A program made the translations under genes and the position numbers. Shown here one piece after another: positions 1-5,509 of a DNA stretch of 41,009 bases. Position 1 is the first letter of the stretch, and every line of letters starts with the position of its first letter. The notes beneath the pieces are model-generated. The model saw only the letters and a list, made by a program, of their open reading frames with translations, did no database searches and was not told where the DNA came from. Source of the stretch: a virus; the IMG/VR virus record IMGVR_UViG_3300040962_000437, positions 1 through 41,009 of that record; one strand, given 5' to 3'.

Positions 1-104
1 GGATCGTTCATCCCCTACGGGGACGCAAACGACTGAAGGAACGGGAAAACGGATCCTGCGAAAGCAGAGAAGGTTAACTTTCCATTCTTTTAGGAGTAAC
101 TACC
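1..104. other. Leader region, no convincing gene
   Basis: The window opens here. One plus-strand frame runs from base 1 to a TGA at 34-36 and ends in the residues YGDAND, so it could be the last codons of an upstream gene, but 11 codons are too few to judge. CCCC at 12-15 and GGGG at 19-22 could form a small hairpin. A good ribosome binding site (AGGAG, 92-96) lies 8 bases before the first clear start at 105. I see no near-consensus promoter in this stretch. Confidence 0.3.
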
Positions 105-269
105 ATGAACACCTTAACACTCATCAAAAAGCAAATCGATAAAGCAGCAGCACTGCACGACGCACAAATCCTCGTTACCAAGTATCGTGGCGTTGATTGC
201 AAAGTGCATGAAGCCCCTGAGGAAACTCACGGCACCTTCTGCTATCGTGGTCGCACATACGTAAAGTGA
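105..269 (+). CDS. Small DUF4278-like protein
   Basis: This codes for 54 residues. The C-terminal half has the pattern of DUF4278, a short family of cyanobacteria and their phages whose signature is a YRG-x-x-Y/C element: here KYRGVDC near residues 26-32, and a second FCYRGRTY at the end. The start is the ATG at 105 behind AGGAG (92-96). The N-terminal part is rich in Lys and Ala and probably helical. The function of the family is not known. A second protein with the same motif follows at 376, so the two may be paralogs. The next gene starts one base after the stop, which suggests one transcript. It is too short for most automatic gene calls, but the SD, the family motif and the tight packing support it. 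Confidence 0.75.
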   Translation: MNTLTLIKKQIDKAAALHDAQILVTKYRGVDCKVHEAPEETHGTFCYRGRTYVK

Positions 270-270
270 T

Positions 271-366
271 ATGGAAGCACTACAATTAACCGGGATCGTA
301 TCCTTAAGTTGTGTAGTATTTCTTTCTATTCTTTACGGTGAGTTAACCCTCTTACACAAAAGTTAG
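271..366 (+). CDS. 31-residue single-pass membrane peptide
   Basis: A 31-codon frame lies between the two DUF4278-like genes, starting one base after the first and ending nine bases before the second. It starts MEALQLTG and is followed by a run of hydrophobic residues (about residues 8-23, IVSLSCVVFLSILYG) that would cross a membrane once, then a short polar tail. Its length and the start MEAL recall the photosystem II subunit PsbT, which is about 31 residues with one helix, but the charged C-terminus typical of PsbT is not seen and I do not claim homology. No SD stands out, so translation is probably coupled to the upstream gene. It could be a chance frame, but the packing argues for a real gene. 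Confidence 0.5.
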   Translation: MEALQLTGIVSLSCVVFLSILYGELTLLHKS

Positions 367-375
367 GAGAGGAAA

Positions 376-534
376 ATGCTGAAGATCAGACTTGAGTATG
401 ATCTTCCAGTATATGATCCAGATAAACATGATCCAGATAGAACATTCGCGTTTTTGACGTATCGTGGTGTAAATTATGCTAAATGGGTTTTACTTAAATC
501 CAGAGGCTCACAAAACTGGAAAACAACGATATGA
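376..534 (+). CDS. Second DUF4278-like small protein
   Basis: This codes for 52 residues. The ATG at 376 follows a strong SD (AGGAGAGG, 365-372). An acidic N-terminal stretch rich in Asp and Pro is followed by the DUF4278-type element LTYRGVNYAKW (residues 27-37), close in sense to the YRG elements of the gene at 105. The role is unknown. The stop codon (532-534) lies in the first bases of the terminator stem, so this is the last gene of the unit. A frame that begins inside it at 476 and runs through the terminator is an upstream extension of the gene at 590 and is not used here. Confidence 0.7.
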   Translation: MLKIRLEYDLPVYDPDKHDPDRTFAFLTYRGVNYAKWVLLKSRGSQNWKTTI

Positions 535-559
535 GGACCTTGACGGGTCCTCTTTTTTT
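533..559 (+). terminator. Rho-independent terminator after the DUF4278 pair
   Basis: GAGGACC (533-539) and GGTCCTC (546-552) are perfect inverted repeats of 7 bp around a 6-base loop, followed by seven T (553-559). The left arm overlaps the stop codon of the gene at 376. The loop TTGACG is also the -35 element of the promoter described at 540-568. Confidence 0.85.
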
Positions 560-568
560 GTCTATAAT
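540..568 (+). promoter_or_regulatory. Host-like sigma70 promoter nested in a terminator
   Basis: TTGACG (540-545), a 17-base spacer and TATAAT (563-568) match the bacterial sigma70 consensus at 11 of 12 positions. A start near 575 would give a leader of about 15 bases before the ATG at 590. The -35 element is the whole loop of the terminator hairpin and the T-tract lies in the spacer, so the unit that ends here and the one that begins here share the same bases. The same two hexamers with the same spacing recur at 24088-24116. Confidence 0.75.
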
Positions 569-589
569 TATTGGAAGTATATTCTTTTT

Positions 590-760
590 ATGGACAGAGA
601 AAAACTCAAATTAATCGTGAGGAACTTAAAGTCTCTTGTCGATGCACTAGAGTCTGAGGTATACTCAAATGTGGATGCATACAAGGCAGAAAACTTTGAT
701 GATCCCGCACCTAATTACATAGTAGATTACGACGAGGTATTTGAAGACGATGATGATTAA
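590..760 (+). CDS. Small acidic protein of unknown function
   Basis: This codes for 56 residues, starting at the ATG at 590 just downstream of the sigma70-like promoter. The first half is a basic to amphipathic helix (MDREKLKLIVRNLKSLVDAL); the second half is acidic and ends in EDDDD. The frame stays open upstream to 476, but that stretch crosses the terminator, so the shorter start is preferred. The end overlaps the start of thyX, so the two are probably translated in series. I do not recognise a family. A short helix followed by an acidic tail is a common shape for small early phage proteins, which says little about its role. Confidence 0.6.
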   Translation: MDREKLKLIVRNLKSLVDALESEVYSNVDAYKAENFDDPAPNYIVDYDEVFEDDDD

Positions 761-1394
761 TACTGCTAAACTGATTAGTGTGACTCCTGATGCAGAGAAG
801 CACATGGCCTACTGTGCCCGTGTGAGCAACCCTGCTAATCAGGGAAATGAAAAGTTCTCTGGTCTTCTCAAGTATTGTGTAAAGCATCAGCACTGGAGTA
901 TCTTTGAGCAGGCATACATGACTCTGGAACTAACTACTACCAGGGGCATAGCGGCTCAAGTGCTGCGCCACCGTAGCTTCACATATCAAGAATTTTCACA
1001 ACGGTATGCTGATTCTTCCTTACTCGCGGAGAAGATCCCTCTACCTGAACTACGGCGTCAAGATGAAAAGAATCGTCAGAATTCTATCGATGATCTTGAT
1101 CCATTCGATGTTCAAAATTTGGAACTTCAGATGCAAACTCTTTTCGATTCTTCCATGGCACTCTATCAGCAGATGCTTGGACGAGGTGTGGCAAAGGAGT
1201 GTGCTCGTTTTGTGCTTCCTTTGGCCGTGCCCACAAAAATTTACATGACGGGCTCAGTAAGATCATGGCTACATTATATTGAATTGCGTTCTGCTAATGG
1301 TACGCAGAAAGAGCATATGGATCTTGCTCTGAGTGCGAAAGAGATCTTTATCGAACAGTTTCCTGCCGTTGCGGAAGCAATGGAATGGATTTAA
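750..1394 (+). CDS. thyX: Flavin-dependent thymidylate synthase ThyX
   Basis: ThyX makes dTMP from dUMP using methylene-tetrahydrofolate and FADH2 from NAD(P)H, and so supplies thymidine for phage DNA. The 214-residue product has the family signature RHR followed by seven residues and Ser, RHRSFTYQEFSQR (starting near residue 73), which binds the flavin and dUMP. The length is normal for a compact ThyX. The ATG at 750 is followed at once by a second ATG at 753, and either could be used; a TTG at 741 would add three residues. The start lies inside the last codons of the preceding gene. ThyX is common in cyanomyophages as a replacement for ThyA. The call is firm. Confidence 0.95.
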   Translation: MMINTAKLISVTPDAEKHMAYCARVSNPANQGNEKFSGLLKYCVKHQHWSIFEQAYMTLELTTTRGIAAQVLRHRSFTYQEFSQRYADSSLLAEKIPLPELRRQDEKNRQNSIDDLDPFDVQNLELQMQTLFDSSMALYQQMLGRGVAKECARFVLPLAVPTKIYMTGSVRSWLHYIELRSANGTQKEHMDLALSAKEIFIEQFPAVAEAMEWI

Positions 1395-1400
1395 TAAATA
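1393..1400 (+). promoter_or_regulatory. Late-promoter octamer AATAAATA
   Basis: AATAAATA fits the NATAAATA consensus of T4-type late promoters used with gp55 and gp33 in cyanophages. It overlaps the thyX stop codon and lies 21 bases before the ATG at 1422, within the 17-35-base range seen at the other copies here. Late expression of this unit would be in addition to read-through from the promoter at 540-568. Confidence 0.5.
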
Positions 1401-1421
1401 CTAGAAAAGGATTGAACGTTT

Positions 1422-1673
1422 ATGCCAACGTACCCAGTTATTAATTTAGAGACAAAAGAAAAAAAGACCCTTAATATGACCATGAAGCAGTATGCTGAAT
1501 GGAGAGAAGAAAATCCAGGATGGGATAAAGATTGGTCGCAAGGATGTGCTGGACAATCTACAGAGTTTAAGTGGACAGGAGAAGCAAAGTCAAGTGGTTG
1601 GAATGAAGTTTTGGACCGAGCATCCAAACAACCGGGTGCAAACGTTCAGAAACACCGCGACTACTCCTTCTAA
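1422..1673 (+). CDS. Conserved cyanophage protein of unknown function
   Basis: This codes for 83 residues starting MPTYPVINLETKEKK. The sequence has a short beta-like N-terminus, then a Trp-rich middle (YAEWREENPGWDKDW) and a C-terminal part with KHRDYSF. I recall similar proteins of about this size near phoH in cyanomyophages, with the same MPTYPV start and a W-x-x-DW-x-QG element, none with a known job. The N-terminus resembles the start of FmdB-type zinc ribbon proteins (MPTY), but only one Cys is present, so no zinc ribbon can form. A late-promoter octamer lies upstream. The phoH gene starts 13 bases after the stop. Confidence 0.7.
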   Translation: MPTYPVINLETKEKKTLNMTMKQYAEWREENPGWDKDWSQGCAGQSTEFKWTGEAKSSGWNEVLDRASKQPGANVQKHRDYSF

Positions 1674-1686
1674 TCTAAAACAGCTT

Positions 1687-2442
1687 ATGCCAGCAAAAAG
1701 AAAGTCTCAATCACCCGTTGTCCCATTTGGGATGTCTAATAAGCACATGAAAAGAAAGAAACCAATCAATGCAGACTTGATGAAACGCATCGAGCCTCTG
1801 ACAGAGAATCAACAAGAACTTTTCCGCTGTTATGAAAATGATCAAAACATTGTTGCTTATGGGTGTGCGGGAACAGGAAAGACCTTTGTCACTCTCTACA
1901 ACGCTCTTAGAGATGTTCTTGACCCAAAGACTCCATATGAAAAGATCTATATCGTCAGGTCTCTTGTAGCGACTAGAGAGATTGGTTTCCTTCCAGGAGA
2001 TCATGAAGATAAATCTTCACTTTACCAAATTCCTTATAAGAATATGGTGAAGTATATGTTTGAAATGCCTACAGATACAGACTTTGAAATGCTGTATGGC
2101 AATCTTAAAAACCAAGGAACTATTTCTTTTTGGTCTACATCATTTATTCGTGGTACGACACTTGATAATTGTATTATTATTGTAGATGAATTTCAAAACT
2201 TGAACTTCCATGAACTTGATAGTATAATTACAAGGATCGGACAAGATTCTAAAATTATGTTCTGTGGTGATGCAACACAATCTGATTTGGTCAAAGCATC
2301 TGAAAAAACTGGCATTGCTGATTTCATGAAAGTTCTTAGACTCATGCCATCAATTGATATTATTGAATTTGGTGTTGAGGATATCGTTAGATCTGGTCTT
2401 TGTAAAGAATATCTAATTGCAAAAATGGATTTGAATTTATGA
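1687..2442 (+). CDS. phoH: PhoH-like P-loop ATPase
   Basis: The 251-residue product is a PhoH-family NTPase. It has Walker A GCAGTGKT (residues 59-66) and Walker B IIIVDEFQN (from residue 163), followed by a helicase-like motif CGDATQSD. PhoH is induced by phosphate starvation in bacteria and is widespread in marine phages, but its role in infection is not settled; RNA and nucleotide metabolism have been proposed. The frame is open back to 1492 inside the preceding gene; ATG 1687 is the first start outside it, and ATG 1732 is an alternative. The SD is weak. The stop overlaps the next start as ATGA, which couples it to the nuclease gene. Confidence 0.93.
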   Translation: MPAKRKSQSPVVPFGMSNKHMKRKKPINADLMKRIEPLTENQQELFRCYENDQNIVAYGCAGTGKTFVTLYNALRDVLDPKTPYEKIYIVRSLVATREIGFLPGDHEDKSSLYQIPYKNMVKYMFEMPTDTDFEMLYGNLKNQGTISFWSTSFIRGTTLDNCIIIVDEFQNLNFHELDSIITRIGQDSKIMFCGDATQSDLVKASEKTGIADFMKVLRLMPSIDIIEFGVEDIVRSGLCKEYLIAKMDLNL

Positions 2443-3122
2443 TTTTTGAGCATTGTAATTATCTCGGTGACCTTGAACTAACGAAGAAAGAAACAAATGG
2501 CATCCGTCTCTATAATCTTCCAAGTGGAGACTGGGTGCCTTCTATTACATCTGTAACTTCTTTCTACAACCGACAAATCTTTGCCAAGTGGCGTAAACGA
2601 GTTGGTGTTGAGGAAGCAAACCGAATCACAAAGAAAGCAACTGCTCGCGGAACAGACTTCCATGAAGCAGTTGAAGTTTACATGAGGAATAAAGAAATCA
2701 ATTGGGATGATTTCAAACCACTTACACGGTTTATGTTTCATCATGCACTACCATATCTGGACAAGATAAATAATATACACGCTATAGAAAGGACCCTCTA
2801 CTCCGAGTATCTTGGATTAGCTGGTCGCGTTGACTGCATCGGAGAGTACGAAGGCGAACTCGCAGTTATCGATTTTAAAACATCCGAAAAGATTAAACCA
2901 GAAGAGTGGTTAGAAAATTACTTCGTTCAGGAGACTTTTTACGCCGCTGCGTATTATGAGTTGACTGGTATCCCCGTCAAAAAACTTATCACCATTATGG
3001 TCACACCTGGTGGTGAGGTCAAAGTATTTGACAAAAGAAACAAAGGGGATTATATTAAATTATTGGTTCGCTATATTAAGGAATTTGTATCTCACAATCT
3101 TAGGTCAGAGAATGGAGAATGA
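2439..3122 (+). CDS. PD-(D/E)XK exonuclease, RecB/MGME1-like
   Basis: The 227-residue product carries the ordered motifs of a RecB-type PD-(D/E)XK nuclease: RGTDFHEAVE with His75, GRVDC with Asp132, IDFKT with Asp145 and Lys147 (metal-binding and catalytic residues), and QETFY (Gln164, Tyr168). This motif set is found in YqaJ/RecB-like exonucleases and in the mitochondrial exonuclease MGME1. It probably trims DNA ends or degrades host DNA during replication and recombination. All catalytic residues appear intact. The start overlaps the phoH stop by four bases (ATGA), and gp33 begins before its stop, so the three are likely translated in series. Which DNA it cuts cannot be told from the sequence. 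Confidence 0.85.
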   Translation: MIFEHCNYLGDLELTKKETNGIRLYNLPSGDWVPSITSVTSFYNRQIFAKWRKRVGVEEANRITKKATARGTDFHEAVEVYMRNKEINWDDFKPLTRFMFHHALPYLDKINNIHAIERTLYSEYLGLAGRVDCIGEYEGELAVIDFKTSEKIKPEEWLENYFVQETFYAAAYYELTGIPVKKLITIMVTPGGEVKVFDKRNKGDYIKLLVRYIKEFVSHNLRSENGE

Positions 3123-3369
3123 ACTAGAAAAAGCACTAGAAAATAAATTCTTCTGCCCGTCCCGTTTCGCACAAGAAATCGAATCCCTTGTGCATACAGG
3201 TGATGGAATGAGTTATATTGATGCTGTTGTTCACTTCTGTGATAATAATAGTATTGATGTGGAATCCGTTCCTAAACTTATATCCAAACCACTTAAGGAA
3301 AAATTAAAGTATGAAGCTATGGAACTTAATTTTTTGAAGAGAAGTTCCAGAGCAAAATTGCCCCTTTAA
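3112..3369 (+). CDS. 33: gp33-like late transcription co-activator
   Basis: This codes for 85 residues; T4 gp33 has 112. The middle aligns with T4 gp33 around GMSYIDAVVHFCDNNSID (T4 has GMSYLEATTAFLEENSI) and the following helix with EAMELNFL (T4 EAIDENLL). gp33 bridges RNA polymerase to the DNA-tracking sliding clamp gp45 and is needed with the sigma-like gp55 to activate late promoters. The T4 protein ends in a hydrophobic clamp-binding tail (LDFLL); this one ends AKLPL, so the clamp contact is shortened or different. The ATG at 3112 overlaps the end of the nuclease gene; the frame extends upstream only within that gene. gp59 follows, as in the T4 33/59/32 cluster. Confidence 0.82.
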   Translation: MENELEKALENKFFCPSRFAQEIESLVHTGDGMSYIDAVVHFCDNNSIDVESVPKLISKPLKEKLKYEAMELNFLKRSSRAKLPL

Positions 3370-3373
3370 TACA

Positions 3374-3413
3374 TTTTTGGTCGAAAAAAAATCCGGCCAA
3401 AAAATGACCCTAT
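3374..3413 (+). repeat. A-tract/CCGG motif before gp59 (copy 1)
   Basis: This lies in the 54-base gap between gp33 and gp59. It contains GGTCG, eight A, TCCGGCC, six A and TGACCCT. TTTTTGG (3374-3380) and CCAAAAA (3397-3403) could pair around a 16-base loop. Nearly the same order of elements (TCGC, eight A, TTCCGGC, five A, TTTACCCT) appears at 24346-24384 upstream of the gene at 24420. It is not a coding repeat and not a late-promoter octamer. A regulatory role is my inference. Confidence 0.5.
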
Positions 3414-3423
3414 TACTTTTTTC

Positions 3424-4020
3424 ATGATGCCTTTTGATGCTTATAAACAATATCTTTCATTGAAGAATCACTTCACGAAAGAGAAATATGATTACCATAA
3501 GTATTGTGGTAAAAGTCGCGCCACAGTTCAATCTTTTTATAAAAGAAAAGATCGTTTCTGGTTTGAAAAACTCGCTAGAGGTAAAGACGACAAAGAAGTA
3601 GTTGAGTTCTTCGTATCTAACTTTATCACCTGCACTGATCCAAGTAAGCTTTGGATAGGAGAAATGATAAGAGAAGGTGAAGGTAGATACACTTCATGGA
3701 AGAAGAGAACTCAGTCACTTTCATATCTTTTTAAAGAAGAGACAGAAAAAGTGTTTTCAAATAATAATTTTGATGCTATGTTTTCTATGAATGGATCTAG
3801 TCATCCAGACATTCTGAAATCATATCTTAGAGATGACATATCAATTGAAACTCTGGTCATTCTCGATAGGATACTTGGATTCAGAAAGAACTGGGATAAT
3901 AAACTATTAGACCCAGTGTGGGAAACCGTCAGCATGAGAATGCGAAAGTATTCTCCATTCCTAAATATCGATGTACCCCACTACAAAAAAATTCTCAAGG
4001 AGATGATTCATGGCACTTGA
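3424..4020 (+). CDS. 59: gp59-like helicase loader
   Basis: T4 gp59 loads the gp41 replicative helicase onto gp32-coated single-stranded DNA and promotes recombination-dependent replication. The 198-residue product (T4: 217) matches in several places: YKRKDRFWFEKLARG near residue 40 (T4 has QKRRDKYFFQKLS), the following FFVSNF, IETLVILDRILGF in the C-terminal half (T4 has FETFILLDSFLNI), and a late LNID. It is mostly helical, as in T4. Two ATG codons (3424 and 3427) stand in tandem, and either could be the start. No SD is clear, but the repeated A-tract motif lies just upstream. Its place between gp33 and gp32 keeps the T4 synteny. Confidence 0.85.
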   Translation: MMPFDAYKQYLSLKNHFTKEKYDYHKYCGKSRATVQSFYKRKDRFWFEKLARGKDDKEVVEFFVSNFITCTDPSKLWIGEMIREGEGRYTSWKKRTQSLSYLFKEETEKVFSNNNFDAMFSMNGSSHPDILKSYLRDDISIETLVILDRILGFRKNWDNKLLDPVWETVSMRMRKYSPFLNIDVPHYKKILKEMIHGT

Positions 4021-4186
4021 CAATGCAACAGTATTAGAAAATCTGCAGAAGCAAAAAGTTGAAATTGAACAGCAATTTGAAACTCTTCGCACCACTTACT
4101 TTAAAATTATTGGAGCGATTGATGCATTATCTCAAATTGAAGAATCAAATTTATCTGAATCCGAAGAGGAGTCCGAAGAAGAATGA
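4010..4186 (+). CDS. Small coiled-coil protein with acidic tail
   Basis: This codes for 58 residues. It starts within the last codons of gp59 behind AAGGAG (3997-4002), and its stop overlaps the next start (ATGA). Residues 8-45 have heptad-like spacing of hydrophobic residues and charges, consistent with a coiled coil; the last 14 residues are almost only Glu and Ser. The acidic tail resembles in character the C-terminal tails by which replication proteins are often recruited, but I have no family match. Position between gp59 and gp32 suggests a role near replication. The overlaps on both sides make a real gene likely. Confidence 0.65.
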   Translation: MALDNATVLENLQKQKVEIEQQFETLRTTYFKIIGAIDALSQIEESNLSESEEESEEE

Positions 4187-4527
4187 GTTTCTTTGATTCG
4201 GAAGTAGTCCGTGCTGAGATGACAGAAATTAGTGAGTTACAAGAAGATGTTTATCGCAATGTCTTCAAATTCCCCACTATGAATAATGAAGAGAAACTCT
4301 TTCATGTCTCAATGTTAGAAAGACTCATTGAAAAACAAAAAATTCTTTATACACGTTTGAGTTTATCTGATGATCCTGAAGCAATAGAGATGAAAGAAAA
4401 AATCATGGAATCTGCTACGATGATGGGACTCCCCCCTGGGAGTGATATGTCTACTGTCTTTAATAATATGTCCAAAATGCTTGAAGTGATGAAGGATCAG
4501 ATTGACAAGTCTGGTTCTGACCTGTAG
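4183..4527 (+). CDS. DUF1825-like protein
   Basis: The 114-residue product starts MSFFDSEVVRAEM, the typical opening of DUF1825, a family almost limited to cyanobacteria and their phages. It is nearly all helix, with a central LERLIEKQKILYTRLSLSDDPEA segment that fits the family's helical core, and a Met-rich C-terminal end. The function is unknown. The start overlaps the preceding stop by four bases. The last 26 bases of the gene carry the sigma70-like promoter for gp32; the stop codon TAG is part of its -10 box. A host-derived or host-shared family next to gp32 is unusual compared with T4. Confidence 0.75.
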   Translation: MSFFDSEVVRAEMTEISELQEDVYRNVFKFPTMNNEEKLFHVSMLERLIEKQKILYTRLSLSDDPEAIEMKEKIMESATMMGLPPGSDMSTVFNNMSKMLEVMKDQIDKSGSDL

Positions 4528-4530
4528 AAT
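4502..4530 (+). promoter_or_regulatory. Sigma70-like promoter for gp32
   Basis: TTGACA (4502-4507), 17 bases, TAGAAT (4525-4530): 11 of 12 matches to consensus with ideal spacing. It lies inside the 3' end of the DUF1825 gene, and the -10 box contains its stop codon. A start near 4537 would give gp32 a leader of about 41 bases that contains the AATCCGA repeat. This would let gp32 be transcribed by host polymerase independently of the upstream genes. Confidence 0.7.
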
Positions 4531-4560
4531 AAAGAGGTACACACAAGCCAAATACGTACA

Positions 4561-4577
4561 AATCCGAGGTAATCCGA
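4561..4577 (+). promoter_or_regulatory. Direct repeat around the gp32 ribosome binding site
   Basis: AATCCGA occurs at 4561-4567 and again at 4571-4577, ten bases apart. GAGG of the SD (4566-4569) begins at the end of the first copy and the ATG follows the second directly. In T4, gp32 represses its own translation by binding the unstructured leader after nucleating at a pseudoknot. A repeat overlapping the SD could serve a like purpose here, but that is inference. Confidence 0.4.
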
Positions 4578-5507
4578 ATGTCATTCGCAAATCTTAAGAA
4601 GCAATCTTCTCTTGGTTCTTTGACTTCTAAACTGGTCAAAGAAGTTGAGAAGATGAACAATACTAGTGGCGGTGGAGATGACCGTCTCTGGAAACCTGAA
4701 ATGGACAAGACTGGCAATGGTTATGCAGTCATCCGTTTCCTGCCCGCACCCGAAGGGGAAGAACTCCCCTGGGCAAAGATGTACTCCCATGCCTTCCAAG
4801 GTCCTGGTGGTTGGTACATTGAGAACTCTCTGACCACTCTGGGTCAAAAGGATCCTGTGTCTGAGCACAACCGTGAGTTGTGGAACAGTGGTCTTGACTC
4901 CGACAAGGACACCGTTCGTAAGCAGAAACGTAAACTGTCCTACTATGCCAACATCTATGTTGTACAGGACAAAGCAAATCCTGACAATGAAGGCAAAGTC
5001 TTCCTGTACAAGTTCGGGAAGAAAATCTTCGACAAGATCATGGAAGCCATGCAACCTGAGTATGAGGATGAGACTGCCATCAATCCTTTTGACTTCTGGC
5101 AGGGTGCTAACTTCAAACTCAAACTGAAGAAGGTTGCAGGTTACTGGAACTATGACTCCTCTGAGTTTGCTGCACCATCTCCTCTCCTGGATGATGACGA
5201 TGCACTGGAAGCAGTGTGGCAGAAGCAGTATTCTTTGACCGCATTGACTGCTGCTGATCAGTTTAAATCTTATGAGGATTTAGACAAGCGTCTGAAGATG
5301 GTTCTTGGTAGCAAAACACCTACTCGTCGTTATGACGAAGAGACCTCTAATGAGGACAATGATCGTGGTTCTTATACTCCTGACTTCCAAGCACGTCGTC
5401 CTGAGCCCACTACGGACTTTAATGCACCAGACATCACTCCCACTAAATCTGCTGACTCAGATGAGGATGATGCTCTCTCATACTTCCAGAAACTTGCTGA
5501 AGAGTGA
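4578..5507 (+). CDS. 32: gp32 single-stranded DNA-binding protein
   Basis: The 309-residue product (T4: 301) coats single-stranded DNA in replication, recombination and repair. It matches T4 gp32 in the basic N-terminus used for cooperativity (MSFANLKKQSSLGSLTSKL), in the OB-fold core with YYANIYVVQD and NEGKVFLYKFGKKIFDKI, in WQGANFKLKLKKVAGYWNYD, and in an acidic C-terminal tail (SDEDDALSYFQ) of the kind that binds partner proteins. T4 gp32 holds a structural zinc through His64, Cys77, Cys87 and Cys90; this protein has no Cys at all, so the zinc site is gone. It starts at ATG 4578 with GAGG upstream and has its own promoter. It meets gp53 tail to tail with two bases between them. Confidence 0.95.
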   Translation: MSFANLKKQSSLGSLTSKLVKEVEKMNNTSGGGDDRLWKPEMDKTGNGYAVIRFLPAPEGEELPWAKMYSHAFQGPGGWYIENSLTTLGQKDPVSEHNRELWNSGLDSDKDTVRKQKRKLSYYANIYVVQDKANPDNEGKVFLYKFGKKIFDKIMEAMQPEYEDETAINPFDFWQGANFKLKLKKVAGYWNYDSSEFAAPSPLLDDDDALEAVWQKQYSLTALTAADQFKSYEDLDKRLKMVLGSKTPTRRYDEETSNEDNDRGSYTPDFQARRPEPTTDFNAPDITPTKSADSDEDDALSYFQKLAEE

Positions 5508-5509
5508 TA

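Noticed and set aside
476-589. In-frame upstream extension of the small acidic gene at 590
   Set aside because: It runs through the terminator and promoter; the ATG at 590 is downstream of the expected transcript start.
741-749. TTG start for thyX
   Set aside because: ATG codons at 750 and 753 follow directly, and the three extra residues match no family feature.
1492-1686. Upstream extension of phoH
   Set aside because: It overlaps the gene at 1422 in another frame and has no PhoH-like sequence.
4581-5054. 157-codon minus-strand ORF opposite gp32
   Set aside because: It is a shadow of the gp32 frame; no SD, no promoter and low-quality composition.
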